Source: Pseudomonas sp. M30-35 (GTDB lineage: Bacteria; Pseudomonadota; Gammaproteobacteria; Pseudomonadales; Pseudomonadaceae). From it: DNA of 64,000 bases. The notes under the pieces are model-generated. The model had not been told where the DNA came from, ran no database searches, and was given only the letters and a program-made list of their open reading frames with translations. The position numbers were made by a program, and so were the translations under genes. This document shows, piece by piece, positions 10,150-17,661 of this stretch (positions within the stretch are counted from its first letter, which is position 1; every line of letters starts with the position of its first letter). The stretch spans positions 1,860,001 through 1,924,000 of the forward strand of contig NZ_CP020892.1 in NCBI RefSeq assembly GCF_002163625.1. Direction: 5' to 3'.

Positions 10150-11268
10150 ATGGCATTATGGTTTTTTGTTTCTTCCGTGCTAGCTATTTCTAGCTTATTT
10201 TATAAAAGTAAGCCGTTAGTTTGCATGTTATGGTTGTTTATAACTGTAGTCGTTGCTTTTAGATTTAATATAGGCTCGGATTATCTAGGGTATGTTGTTC
10301 TTTTTGATCAATATGAGCGGATGTGGCCAAAAGATTTTGGGTTTTACGCTATTGCATCAATATTGAATTTTGGTGGGCTCAACTCTCAGGCACTATTCGT
10401 TTTTTACGCCGTTGTCACATGTCTATTTAATGCTTTAGCTGTGAACAAATTTTCTAAACTGGGAGGAACTTTTGGTTTATTAAGTTTTGTTTTTTTTGCA
10501 TTAATGTTGTTTCCGTCACTAAATGTTATAAGGCAGGCCGCGGCCGCAGCTATTATTTTTTATGCTTTGTATTTCGCGTGTGAAAGAAGGTGGCTGATAT
10601 ATTTAAGCTTAATTGTCATGGCTTCAACATTTCACCTGTCTGCGTTACTTATGGTTTTCGTAATACCGTATTTTTTTGTTGATTTTAAAAAGAATACGTG
10701 CCTTTTATTATATTTGGTGCCGATATTCTTTGTATATGTCGATGTTTCTGAGTTGATTAAGTTTGCAATATCGTATTCAGGGTTGTATGCAGAGTACGCT
10801 GATTTTGGGCGATTTTCTCGAGCAGTGACATTTGTTGATTTAATAAAATCCCAAGTCCAAATATTGTTTTGTTTCGTATTGAGCCTATTGGTTTCTAAAT
10901 ATACTACTAATACACGGTTCTCAATGTTTATCATAAAGGGACTGTTGTTGACTGCAATCCTTTTATCAATATCCGTAAATATGGCAGTTGTTGGTAGGCT
11001 GTATTTGTATTTTAAACCTTTTGCGGTCCTGGCTATCGCATTACTTATTTCTAATCTTTCAAGCGTAGTAAAACAAAAAAATATGGAGTTTGTGAGTATA
11101 TTTACTCTCGTTTTTACAATTTTTATTGCGACGTCGTACTCCGCATACAGAAAAGAGTCTGCGTACAGACAATTTTCGCTTAATTTCTGTATTGTAAATG
11201 AATCATGTCCTGTAGCTATTTACGGTGATTACGGAACCGTTGAACGATGGGATGCGCAGATTGAATGA
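10150..11268 (+). CDS. wzy: O-antigen polymerase Wzy (EpsG-like)
   Basis: This 372-residue integral membrane protein is almost entirely hydrophobic helices, 10 or more. The segment FRFNIGSDYLGYVVLFDQYE near residue 40 and NVIRQAAAAAIIFYALYFA near residue 125 match the EpsG type of polysaccharide polymerase, with the R-x-x-x-G-x-DY loop and the N-x-x-RQ helix. It would join repeat units in the periplasm, with length controlled by Wzz. It is the only polymerase-like protein in the cluster. It lies 54 bases after wzx with the same AT-rich composition. The exact linkage it makes cannot be read from the sequence. Confidence 0.82.
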   Translation: MALWFFVSSVLAISSLFYKSKPLVCMLWLFITVVVAFRFNIGSDYLGYVVLFDQYERMWPKDFGFYAIASILNFGGLNSQALFVFYAVVTCLFNALAVNKFSKLGGTFGLLSFVFFALMLFPSLNVIRQAAAAAIIFYALYFACERRWLIYLSLIVMASTFHLSALLMVFVIPYFFVDFKKNTCLLLYLVPIFFVYVDVSELIKFAISYSGLYAEYADFGRFSRAVTFVDLIKSQVQILFCFVLSLLVSKYTTNTRFSMFIIKGLLLTAILLSISVNMAVVGRLYLYFKPFAVLAIALLISNLSSVVKQKNMEFVSIFTLVFTIFIATSYSAYRKESAYRQFSLNFCIVNESCPVAIYGDYGTVERWDAQIE

Positions 11269-11342
11269 AATCTTATTATAGCGACATCTAAAGATTAACT
11301 ACGGTTTGTTGATCCGTATAAAAAATTAAGTCTGGTGGGCTT

Positions 11343-12692
11343 GTGAAGATTATAACAGTTGGTTTTTATGATGATTTCTCAAGATTTTTTTTGAGGCTTA
11401 ACAAGGAAATTTGTAACCTGTGTCCAAGTAGTACGTATTTGCACTTGTCTTTAAATTTCAGTGGCTATCTATATTGGCGATTGCGTGATTCTCATGTGAA
11501 GTTGTTGCCTTGGTTAAACTGGTTCTCTTCAAATAAGAAGCAGTATGCAAAACAATATAGCTATAGTGGAAAAGTTTACAATGGCGTTAATTTAGACTGG
11601 TGCGTGGCTTATCATTTAGGGGAACATAATTTATCAGATAAGCAGCAAGATAAATATTACCGGCTGGCAATGTCATATGTAGATCGATTTGATATATTGC
11701 TTAAGAAAGAGCAACCCGATCTTGTTTTGTTAAGTGGTGACTCGCGATTGGCTGTTCGCGTGATGATTTCACTATGTAACTTGAAAAAAATAAGTACTCG
11801 ATTTTTTGAGCAAGGCCCGTTTGCATCAACAATAATTGATAGCTCAGGTGTAAATGCTAATGCTTCAATTCGTCATACTTGGGATACGCGAGAACAAGTG
11901 AATGAACATGAAGATTTGAGTCTGATTAGTCAATACATCTCAAGACCAAAACTTAATAGATATAAGAGAAACTTGATATATAGGTTGTTGGATATCGCTT
12001 TAAATACATACCCGATCAAGTGTTTAGTACCATATGATATAAGGGAGAGAGGGGTAGGGGGGGTTATTGTTAACAAGCTATCTAATGTGTTTCGCTCATT
12101 TACTTCAGCTAAACAAGAGCATCACACTGTAAAAGATGCCCCATATTCATGCACTGTACTCTTAGCGCTTCAAGTTCCTCAGGATGCAAACATGCTTTTG
12201 CATAGCCCTTTGTATGATAATCATGCGGATATAATTGAGGACTGTATCAAAGCATTGCCGGAACAAGCTAAGCTAGTAGTTCGCGAACATCCGCTATATA
12301 GAGGATATTATGAGTCGCGAGTTTACGAGTTGATTAATAGATACGCTTGTGTGTTCTTAGATGATAATCAAAAGGTTGTCACGAGTATTGATGATGCAGA
12401 TATTATAGTCGTTAATAATTCAATGCTAGGAGTTGAAGCCCTTCTTTCTTTCAAGCCAATACTCGCATTAGGGGACTCATATTATGATGGTGTCGTTGCT
12501 AAAGTAGATGCGAGGGAGGACATTGCACAAGCATTAATCAATACCATGCACGAACCCGTAGATCGCTATTCTCGAATCGCATTTATGAGAAAACTCTGCT
12601 TTAGTTATCTACAGGCTGGTCATTATAGGTACGAAAACTTAGATTTTACGCGAGATATTGCCAAGCATTTAATTTCAAATCTAATTCGATAG
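11343..12692 (+). CDS. Capsule_synth (KpsS/KpsC-type) putative beta-Kdo glycosyltransferase
   Basis: This 449-residue soluble protein has no membrane segment. The C-terminal half carries the signature of the capsule-synthesis family KpsC/KpsS: VLLALQVPQDANMLLHSPLY, then LVVREHPLYRG near residue 315, then DDADIIVVNNSMLGVEALL and KPILALGDSYYDG. In that family these segments form the CMP-Kdo site of retaining beta-Kdo transferases, with the first lysine/arginine-x-HP and the NNS-x-x-GVEAL loop contacting the nucleotide. The family also includes enzymes whose sugar is unproved, so the donor here is inference. Support comes from a KpsF-type arabinose-5-phosphate isomerase gene about 9 kb away. GTG start at 11343 with a weak ribosome site; AT-rich. 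Confidence 0.7.
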   Translation: MKIITVGFYDDFSRFFLRLNKEICNLCPSSTYLHLSLNFSGYLYWRLRDSHVKLLPWLNWFSSNKKQYAKQYSYSGKVYNGVNLDWCVAYHLGEHNLSDKQQDKYYRLAMSYVDRFDILLKKEQPDLVLLSGDSRLAVRVMISLCNLKKISTRFFEQGPFASTIIDSSGVNANASIRHTWDTREQVNEHEDLSLISQYISRPKLNRYKRNLIYRLLDIALNTYPIKCLVPYDIRERGVGGVIVNKLSNVFRSFTSAKQEHHTVKDAPYSCTVLLALQVPQDANMLLHSPLYDNHADIIEDCIKALPEQAKLVVREHPLYRGYYESRVYELINRYACVFLDDNQKVVTSIDDADIIVVNNSMLGVEALLSFKPILALGDSYYDGVVAKVDAREDIAQALINTMHEPVDRYSRIAFMRKLCFSYLQAGHYRYENLDFTRDIAKHLISNLIR

Positions 12693-12712
12693 GTTATCAG
12701 AAGGTTTTATTT

Positions 12713-13843
12713 ATGAAAATATTAGTTACTGGTGGTGCTGGATTTATTGGCTCTCATTTGATTAAAAAGATTTTGCGCCTCGGTCACACTGTCAAGGTTC
12801 TTGACAATCTGTCCCCGCAAATACACGGTGAAATCCCACAAGGTCTCGATTGGCTAAATGACTCTAGGATTGAGTTTATTAAAGGATCTGTTACGAGTGC
12901 TAATGATTGGGCACTGGCTTTGGATGGTGGTGTTGAAGCGGTTGTTCATCTGGCAGCTGAAACCGGTACAGGACAATCTATGTATGAAGTTGCGCGCTAT
13001 AATGAGGTTAATTCTCAAGGGACTGCTTTGTTATTTGACGTGCTTGGGAAATTATCTAAGTCTAGTGTGAAGAGAATCGTTCTATCTTCGAGTCGCTCTG
13101 TATATGGTGAAGGGGCATATCTTAACTCTAGCGGGCAACGCGTGTTTCCTTCTGGACGTACTTTGACAGCTTTAAGCAACAGGGAGTGGGAACCAGTCTG
13201 CAGCGACACTGGAGAAGCTCTGCAACTAACGCCGACGCTTGAAACAGATCTCGTATTTCCCTCTTCTATATATGCAGCAACGAAGTATGCTCAAGAGGAT
13301 CTTGTGAGGATCGGGTGCCAATCGCTAGGCATAGAGTTCGCAATATTCCGACTGCAGAATGTCTATGGTCAAGGTCAATCTCTTAATAACCCTTATACCG
13401 GTATTTTGTCGATATTTTCAACAAAAATTCGTCGCAATAGCGTGCTACCACTGTTTGAAGATGGAAATGAAAGTCGAGATTTTGTACATGTCGATGATGT
13501 TACAGAGGCATTGTTACAAGGGCTTATTCATAAGCAGGCTCCGAATACTATTATAAACGTAGGAAGTGGCGTTGCGACATCAGTTAAAACTGTCGCGGAA
13601 GAGCTCTCGCTTGCTTTTGGTATGGAACCAAATTTGAAGATTACAGGTCAGTTCAGGGTTGGCGATATTCGGCATAACTATGCAGATATTTCACGTTTAA
13701 AGTCTCTCTTAGGAGTTACCCCTAAGATTAGTTTAGCTGAAGGATTGAAGCAGTTTTCGGATTGGGTTAAAACACAACCACTAGCTATTGATAATTTAGA
13801 TAAAGCTAATCAGGAACTACGTGATCGCAATCTTATGAGCTGA
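12713..13843 (+). CDS. NAD-dependent epimerase, WbiB-like dTDP-L-rhamnose 4-epimerase
   Basis: This is a 376-residue extended short-chain dehydrogenase. It has the N-terminal [10 protein letters not shown] nucleotide site, LVLDNLSPQIHGE-like residues, VVHLAAETGTGQSMYE, the catalytic serine in LSSSRSVYGEG and the Y-x-x-x-K pair in SSIYAATKYAQED. The VLDNLSPQIHG and HLAAETGTGQSMYE segments are the ones I associate with WbiB-type enzymes, which epimerise dTDP-L-rhamnose at C4 to dTDP-6-deoxy-L-talose. A complete rmlBACD set nearby would supply the substrate. Other UDP- or dTDP-hexose epimerase roles remain possible. It starts 20 bases after the preceding gene and ends 8 bases before the next, so the genes are co-transcribed. 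Confidence 0.72.
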   Translation: MKILVTGGAGFIGSHLIKKILRLGHTVKVLDNLSPQIHGEIPQGLDWLNDSRIEFIKGSVTSANDWALALDGGVEAVVHLAAETGTGQSMYEVARYNEVNSQGTALLFDVLGKLSKSSVKRIVLSSSRSVYGEGAYLNSSGQRVFPSGRTLTALSNREWEPVCSDTGEALQLTPTLETDLVFPSSIYAATKYAQEDLVRIGCQSLGIEFAIFRLQNVYGQGQSLNNPYTGILSIFSTKIRRNSVLPLFEDGNESRDFVHVDDVTEALLQGLIHKQAPNTIINVGSGVATSVKTVAEELSLAFGMEPNLKITGQFRVGDIRHNYADISRLKSLLGVTPKISLAEGLKQFSDWVKTQPLAIDNLDKANQELRDRNLMS

Positions 13844-13851
13844 GGTGTTTT

Positions 13852-14430
13852 ATGAGTATAGATAAGATTAAGTTAAGACAGACTTTAGCTCTAGATATAG
13901 TGCAACAAAACAAGTTGCTAGGAGTTAAGTCGCATTCCTCTGGGTTTAAGTTTTGGATTGGAATTCTTTCTCCGCGATTTTTACCAGTACTGCTATATAG
14001 GCTTTCATACAAATCTCAAGTCTCAGGGTTTGCTACGATTGCGCGTTTTTTTTCCCTTATAAATTTTTTGCTATTTGGTATCGAAATAGCAACTGTATGT
14101 AAAATTGGTCCAGGGTTATTTTTTCCGCATACTCATGGTACGGTAATCGGGGCTGTATCCATTGGTAATAATGCAGTCATTTATCAAGGTGTGACCTTGG
14201 GAGCTAAGGACCTTGATTTTACTTATGATGAATTGCATCGTCCGTGCGTAGGTCATAATGTGATGATTGGTGCAGGTGCTAAGGTGCTTGGGGGCCTGAC
14301 GCTGGGCAATAACGTGAGTGTGGCCGCTAATTCAGTTTTACTTGTTAATGCGCCTGATAATTCGGTCGTCGCAGGAGTGCCTGCAAAGGTGGTAAGTTTT
14401 AAAACTCTCGACAGTGTCAGTGTTAAATAA
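13852..14430 (+). CDS. Left-handed beta-helix (CysE-like) O-acetyltransferase
   Basis: This 192-residue protein has a helical N-terminus and a C-terminal run of hexapeptide repeats (IGAVSIGNNAVIYQGVTLG, HNVMIGAGAKVLGGLTLGNNVSVAANSVL). It ends in the VVAGVPAKVV acetyl-CoA motif. The catalytic-site HTHGTVIG resembles serine O-acetyltransferase. Placed inside a sugar cluster, it more likely acetylates a sugar or repeat unit of the O-antigen than makes O-acetylserine. Acetyl-CoA as donor is family knowledge; the acceptor is unknown. It is shorter than CysE itself, lacking most of the usual N-terminal helical domain. Confidence 0.75.
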   Translation: MSIDKIKLRQTLALDIVQQNKLLGVKSHSSGFKFWIGILSPRFLPVLLYRLSYKSQVSGFATIARFFSLINFLLFGIEIATVCKIGPGLFFPHTHGTVIGAVSIGNNAVIYQGVTLGAKDLDFTYDELHRPCVGHNVMIGAGAKVLGGLTLGNNVSVAANSVLLVNAPDNSVVAGVPAKVVSFKTLDSVSVK

Positions 14431-14491
14431 TATCGATTCTTTTCGTGTTTTTCATGTTGTTCGAATCAGTCAAAAAATAGTGGATGTTTAT

Positions 14492-15535
14492 ATGGTTGAG
14501 GTTGGTGAGGTGAAGGTTGCATTGATTGGGCCAAGTTTTTTTTCTTATGTGCAGTCGATAAGAGATGAGTTTGTTCGTCGTGGGCTTAAGTCTGATTATT
14601 TTGACGAGCGACATTCAAACACTATTTTCAGCAAGATTAGTTACCGGTTAGGTTTAAGTTTTCTCTTCTCAAATAAGAAGAATGAATATTTTGATGCATT
14701 GATTTCTAGGTTAATTGCAGGTGCATACACTGACGTTTTGTTAGTTGATGTTGAGGTTGTTGATGAGCCTTTTGTCGCATCTCTGGTTCAGAATGGTATG
14801 AAAGTACACATCTATATGTGGGACAGTTCGCAAAACAAAAGTGGCTTTCTAAAATTTATTAGTTTGGTTTCTGGTAAGGGAAGTTTTGAACCTAGAGATT
14901 GTGCTAAATATGGTATGAGTTATATTCCTTTGTTTGCGGAAGATGTATTCGCCTCCGCACGTCTACCTGCGAATTGCCGAAAGTTTGATTTTTCTTTTTG
15001 TGGTACTCTTCATTCCAATCGAGGGTATTTTGTAAACGAACTTCGTAAGTTTTGTGTTTCAATGGGGTTGACCTTCGAAGAGTGGTTGTTTTTTCACTCT
15101 AAATGGCTTTTTGCGGTGACTTGTTTATTCCGTCCCGTAAATTTACGTTCATTTTTTAAAGTTTCAGATAAAGGGTTTTCTAAGTCTGATGTTGCAAAAC
15201 TTTTTGCTGAGTCTAAGTATGTATTAGATATACCGCACAGTGGTCAGCGCGGTCTTACTGCGCGTACTTTTGAGGTCCTTAGAGCTGGTAGTTGTTTGGT
15301 TACTAGCAATCAGGGTGCTGATGAGTTGCCGGTCGAGCTAGCGTCACGTGTTTTAGTTTTTGATGAAATTAAGAACATTGACTATGCTGAACTCAAGAGG
15401 CTAGAAGGCGGACCAATCAGTGCTTCCGCAGATTACTATTTGTCTATTGGCCGTTTTGTTGATCAGTTAGTAGAAATTATGGGGCTTGGGGAGAGGTATT
15501 TGATTTCGAACAATATTCTCGATGATAAATACTAA
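14492..15535 (+). CDS. Putative GT-B glycosyltransferase (CpsH-like)
   Basis: The product is about 347 residues, soluble, beginning KVALIGPSFFSYVQSIRDEF, a Rossmann-like first strand and helix. A central FDFSFCGTLHSNRGYF and a late YVLDIPHSGQRGLTARTFE then CLVTSNQGADELP match a family of capsule and LPS glycosyltransferases in which the D-I-P/H-x-x-Q-x-GLT-x-R-x-FE segment is conserved. I cannot assign the sugar; L-rhamnose or 6-deoxy-talose would be natural given the neighbouring genes. Possible starts are the ATG at 14492 and a GTG at 14510 that has GAGG 9 bases upstream and yields MKVALIGP. The longer frame from 14414 overlaps the acetyltransferase and is rejected. AT-rich. Confidence 0.65.
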   Translation: MVEVGEVKVALIGPSFFSYVQSIRDEFVRRGLKSDYFDERHSNTIFSKISYRLGLSFLFSNKKNEYFDALISRLIAGAYTDVLLVDVEVVDEPFVASLVQNGMKVHIYMWDSSQNKSGFLKFISLVSGKGSFEPRDCAKYGMSYIPLFAEDVFASARLPANCRKFDFSFCGTLHSNRGYFVNELRKFCVSMGLTFEEWLFFHSKWLFAVTCLFRPVNLRSFFKVSDKGFSKSDVAKLFAESKYVLDIPHSGQRGLTARTFEVLRAGSCLVTSNQGADELPVELASRVLVFDEIKNIDYAELKRLEGGPISASADYYLSIGRFVDQLVEIMGLGERYLISNNILDDKY

Positions 15536-15635
15536 ATTTTTAGCACAATTTCCACATGAATTTTCGTGTTTTCATCGTGCGGCTGTTTTATCCTCATTAT
15601 TATTTTTAGATTGCTAATCTGAGGTGGTGTTGTAA

Positions 15636-16613
15636 GTGCGTAAAATTCTTTTGACTGGGGCGTCTGGTTTTGTGGGCTATGGCGTTTATAAACATTTATC
15701 TGAATTTAGCATGGATGATTTGGTTCTTGCGCTTCGGAATCCCTTCCCAGGTCCACTTCAGTCCACTTTAGTCAAATTGATTCCTACAATTGATGGAACC
15801 GCCGATTGGAGCGAAATTATTGATGGTACTCATGTAGTCATCCATTGCGCGGCCCGTGTTCACGTCATGAGAGATCATTCTACTGACCCACTTGCTGAGT
15901 TTCGTAAAGTTAATGTAGAAGGTACATTGAACTTAGCGCGTCAAGCTGTTGCGGCTGGGGTCAAGCGGTTTATCTTTATTAGTTCGGTCAAGGTTAATGG
16001 CGAAGGTACAAAGCTAGGATCCTCGTATCAGGCCGATGATGAACCAGCTCCGGTTGACCCCTATGGCGTTTCTAAATTCGAGGCAGAGCAGGCGTTACAG
16101 GCCTTAGCAGCGCAGACTAGTATGGAAGTGGTGATTATTCGTCCTGTTCTGGTGTATGGGCCTGGTGTTAAGGCTAATTTCTTGAGCATGATGGACTGGC
16201 TAAATAAGGGGGTTCCTCTACCTTTTGGTGCTCTCTATAACAAGCGCAGCCTAGTTGCTTTAGATAACTTGGTTGATCTGATCGTGACTTGTATCGATCA
16301 CCCTTCTGCGGCGAATGAAACCTTCTTGGTTAGCGATGGCGTGGACCTTTCTACGTCAGAGATGTTAGCCAAAATGGGTATGGCTTTAGGCAAATCGGTA
16401 CGTTTATTACCTGTGCCAAGTTGGATGTTACAGGCTGGAGCTTTAGTGCTGAATAAACGAGCATTAGCTCAGCGCTTATGTGGTTCCTTGCAGGTGGATA
16501 TCAGTAAGACCCATAGGTTATTGGGCTGGGTGCCCCCCGTCAGTGTTGATGAAGCGTTTCGGCGTACGGCTAAGCACTATCTTGCCGAGCAAAATGGTAT
16601 GGACAAAAAGTAG
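15636..16613 (+). CDS. NAD-dependent 4-ketosugar reductase, WbpV/WreQ-like
   Basis: This is a 325-residue extended short-chain dehydrogenase with GASGFVGYGVYKHL, VVIHCAARVHVMRD, the catalytic serine in FISSVKVNGEGT and the pair Y-x-x-x-K in VDPYGVSKFEAEQAL. HCAARVHVM and the downstream IIRPVLVYGPGVKANF are typical of the WbpV/WreQ group. That group reduces UDP-2-acetamido-2,6-dideoxy-4-ketohexose to UDP-N-acetylquinovosamine or the fuco epimer. The ketosugar would come from WbpM encoded just downstream, and a phosphoglycosyl transferase lies between them. The stereochemistry of the product cannot be decided here. GTG start at 15636 with GAGG 11 bases upstream. Composition returns toward the chromosomal average within this gene. 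Confidence 0.75.
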   Translation: MRKILLTGASGFVGYGVYKHLSEFSMDDLVLALRNPFPGPLQSTLVKLIPTIDGTADWSEIIDGTHVVIHCAARVHVMRDHSTDPLAEFRKVNVEGTLNLARQAVAAGVKRFIFISSVKVNGEGTKLGSSYQADDEPAPVDPYGVSKFEAEQALQALAAQTSMEVVIIRPVLVYGPGVKANFLSMMDWLNKGVPLPFGALYNKRSLVALDNLVDLIVTCIDHPSAANETFLVSDGVDLSTSEMLAKMGMALGKSVRLLPVPSWMLQAGALVLNKRALAQRLCGSLQVDISKTHRLLGWVPPVSVDEAFRRTAKHYLAEQNGMDKK

Positions 16614-16776
16614 GCTCGGGTGTGCGCTGTGCATAAATCTATTCTGCTACGTGTTTATATTATTGCGAGTTTGTTTGTGTTGTATAATTGATTTTTGTTT
16701 TTCTCCGTTTCTTGGGGTTAACGCAGTGGTTCGAGTTTTATTAAATTCAGTGGGTCGATTAAATTGAGTATTACTG

Positions 16777-17337
16777 ATGAAACGTTTATTTGATTTATTT
16801 CTGGGCTTAAGTGCTGCAGTTGTGCTTTTTATTCCTATTCTATTTGTAGCCCTTGCTGTTTGTCTCACGTCGAAAGGGCCGGTGCTGTATTGGTCTGATC
16901 GTGTGGGCAAATGCAATACTATTTTTCGCATGCCGAAGTTCCGCAGTATGCGTGTTGGCACGCCTGCCGTTGCTACACATCTTTTGCAAGACCCGAACGC
17001 CCACTTGACGCCCATTGGTTCTTTTTTGCGTAAATCAAGCCTCGATGAGTTACCGCAACTCTGGAGCATTCTGAAAGGCGATATGAGTTTTGTTGGGCCG
17101 CGCCCTGCATTGTTCAATCAAGATGATTTGATTGCGCTGCGCACGTCTAGTGGTGTGCAGCATCTACTACCAGGGCTGACCGGTTGGGCGCAGGTGAATG
17201 GGCGCGATGAGTTGCCAATTCCGGACAAAGTCAAACTGGATGTGGAGTATTTACAAAGGCAGTCGCTGTCGTTTGATATTCGTATTCTCTGGCTGACTTT
17301 CGTTAAAGTAGTACGTCGGGATGGCGTTACGCATTGA
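16777..17337 (+). CDS. Monotopic phosphoglycosyl transferase (PglC/WcaJ-C type), initiating enzyme
   Basis: This 186-residue bacterial sugar transferase starts repeat-unit synthesis by moving a sugar-1-phosphate from a UDP-sugar to undecaprenyl phosphate. It has a single N-terminal membrane segment (LGLSAAVVLFIPILFVALAVCL). FRMPKFRSMR, the catalytic DELPQLWSILKGDMSFVGPRP and LLPGLTGWAQVNGRDELP follow. The short length, lacking the four-helix and ketosugar-binding part of WcaJ/WbaP, places it in the minimal PglC-like class. P. aeruginosa clusters usually have the polytopic WbpL here instead. Because WbpV-like and WbpM genes flank it, the likely donor is a UDP-2-acetamido-2,6-dideoxyhexose; this is inference. 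ATG at 16777, weak ribosome site. Confidence 0.83.
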   Translation: MKRLFDLFLGLSAAVVLFIPILFVALAVCLTSKGPVLYWSDRVGKCNTIFRMPKFRSMRVGTPAVATHLLQDPNAHLTPIGSFLRKSSLDELPQLWSILKGDMSFVGPRPALFNQDDLIALRTSSGVQHLLPGLTGWAQVNGRDELPIPDKVKLDVEYLQRQSLSFDIRILWLTFVKVVRRDGVTH

Positions 17338-17661
17338 AAATTGTGCGATACCCGTTCGCGATTAATCTCTGTCTGTGGTTTTTAGCGTAGGGTTTCTCGT
17401 TCAGAGTTCATAGATAGATTGCTCTTTGAGCTCCTGAGTAGGCTTCACAGTATAGTATTCAGGCTGTAACTGAAGTGATAGTTTTCGTTCCCCGAGGGGG
17501 CAAACGGCTTAGCTACGCCATATCCAATCTCTATGCTGTCGTTTTGCGGCGACAAAGCCTCACATTTTCGCAAGGAGCTCGCTACTACGGATGATTATGT
17601 CTTAATATTGGTACTGTGATTTGTTGTTTAATTTTGATCTGAGTATTGAGGGAGTATCGTA
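17338..17661. other. Intergenic region before wbpM, no gene seen
   Basis: These 324 bases between the phosphoglycosyl transferase and wbpM have no supported ORF. A short CCCC-GAG-GGGG hairpin lies near 17492-17502. Several T-rich stretches could hold a wbpM promoter, but no clean promoter pair was found. Confidence 0.35.
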
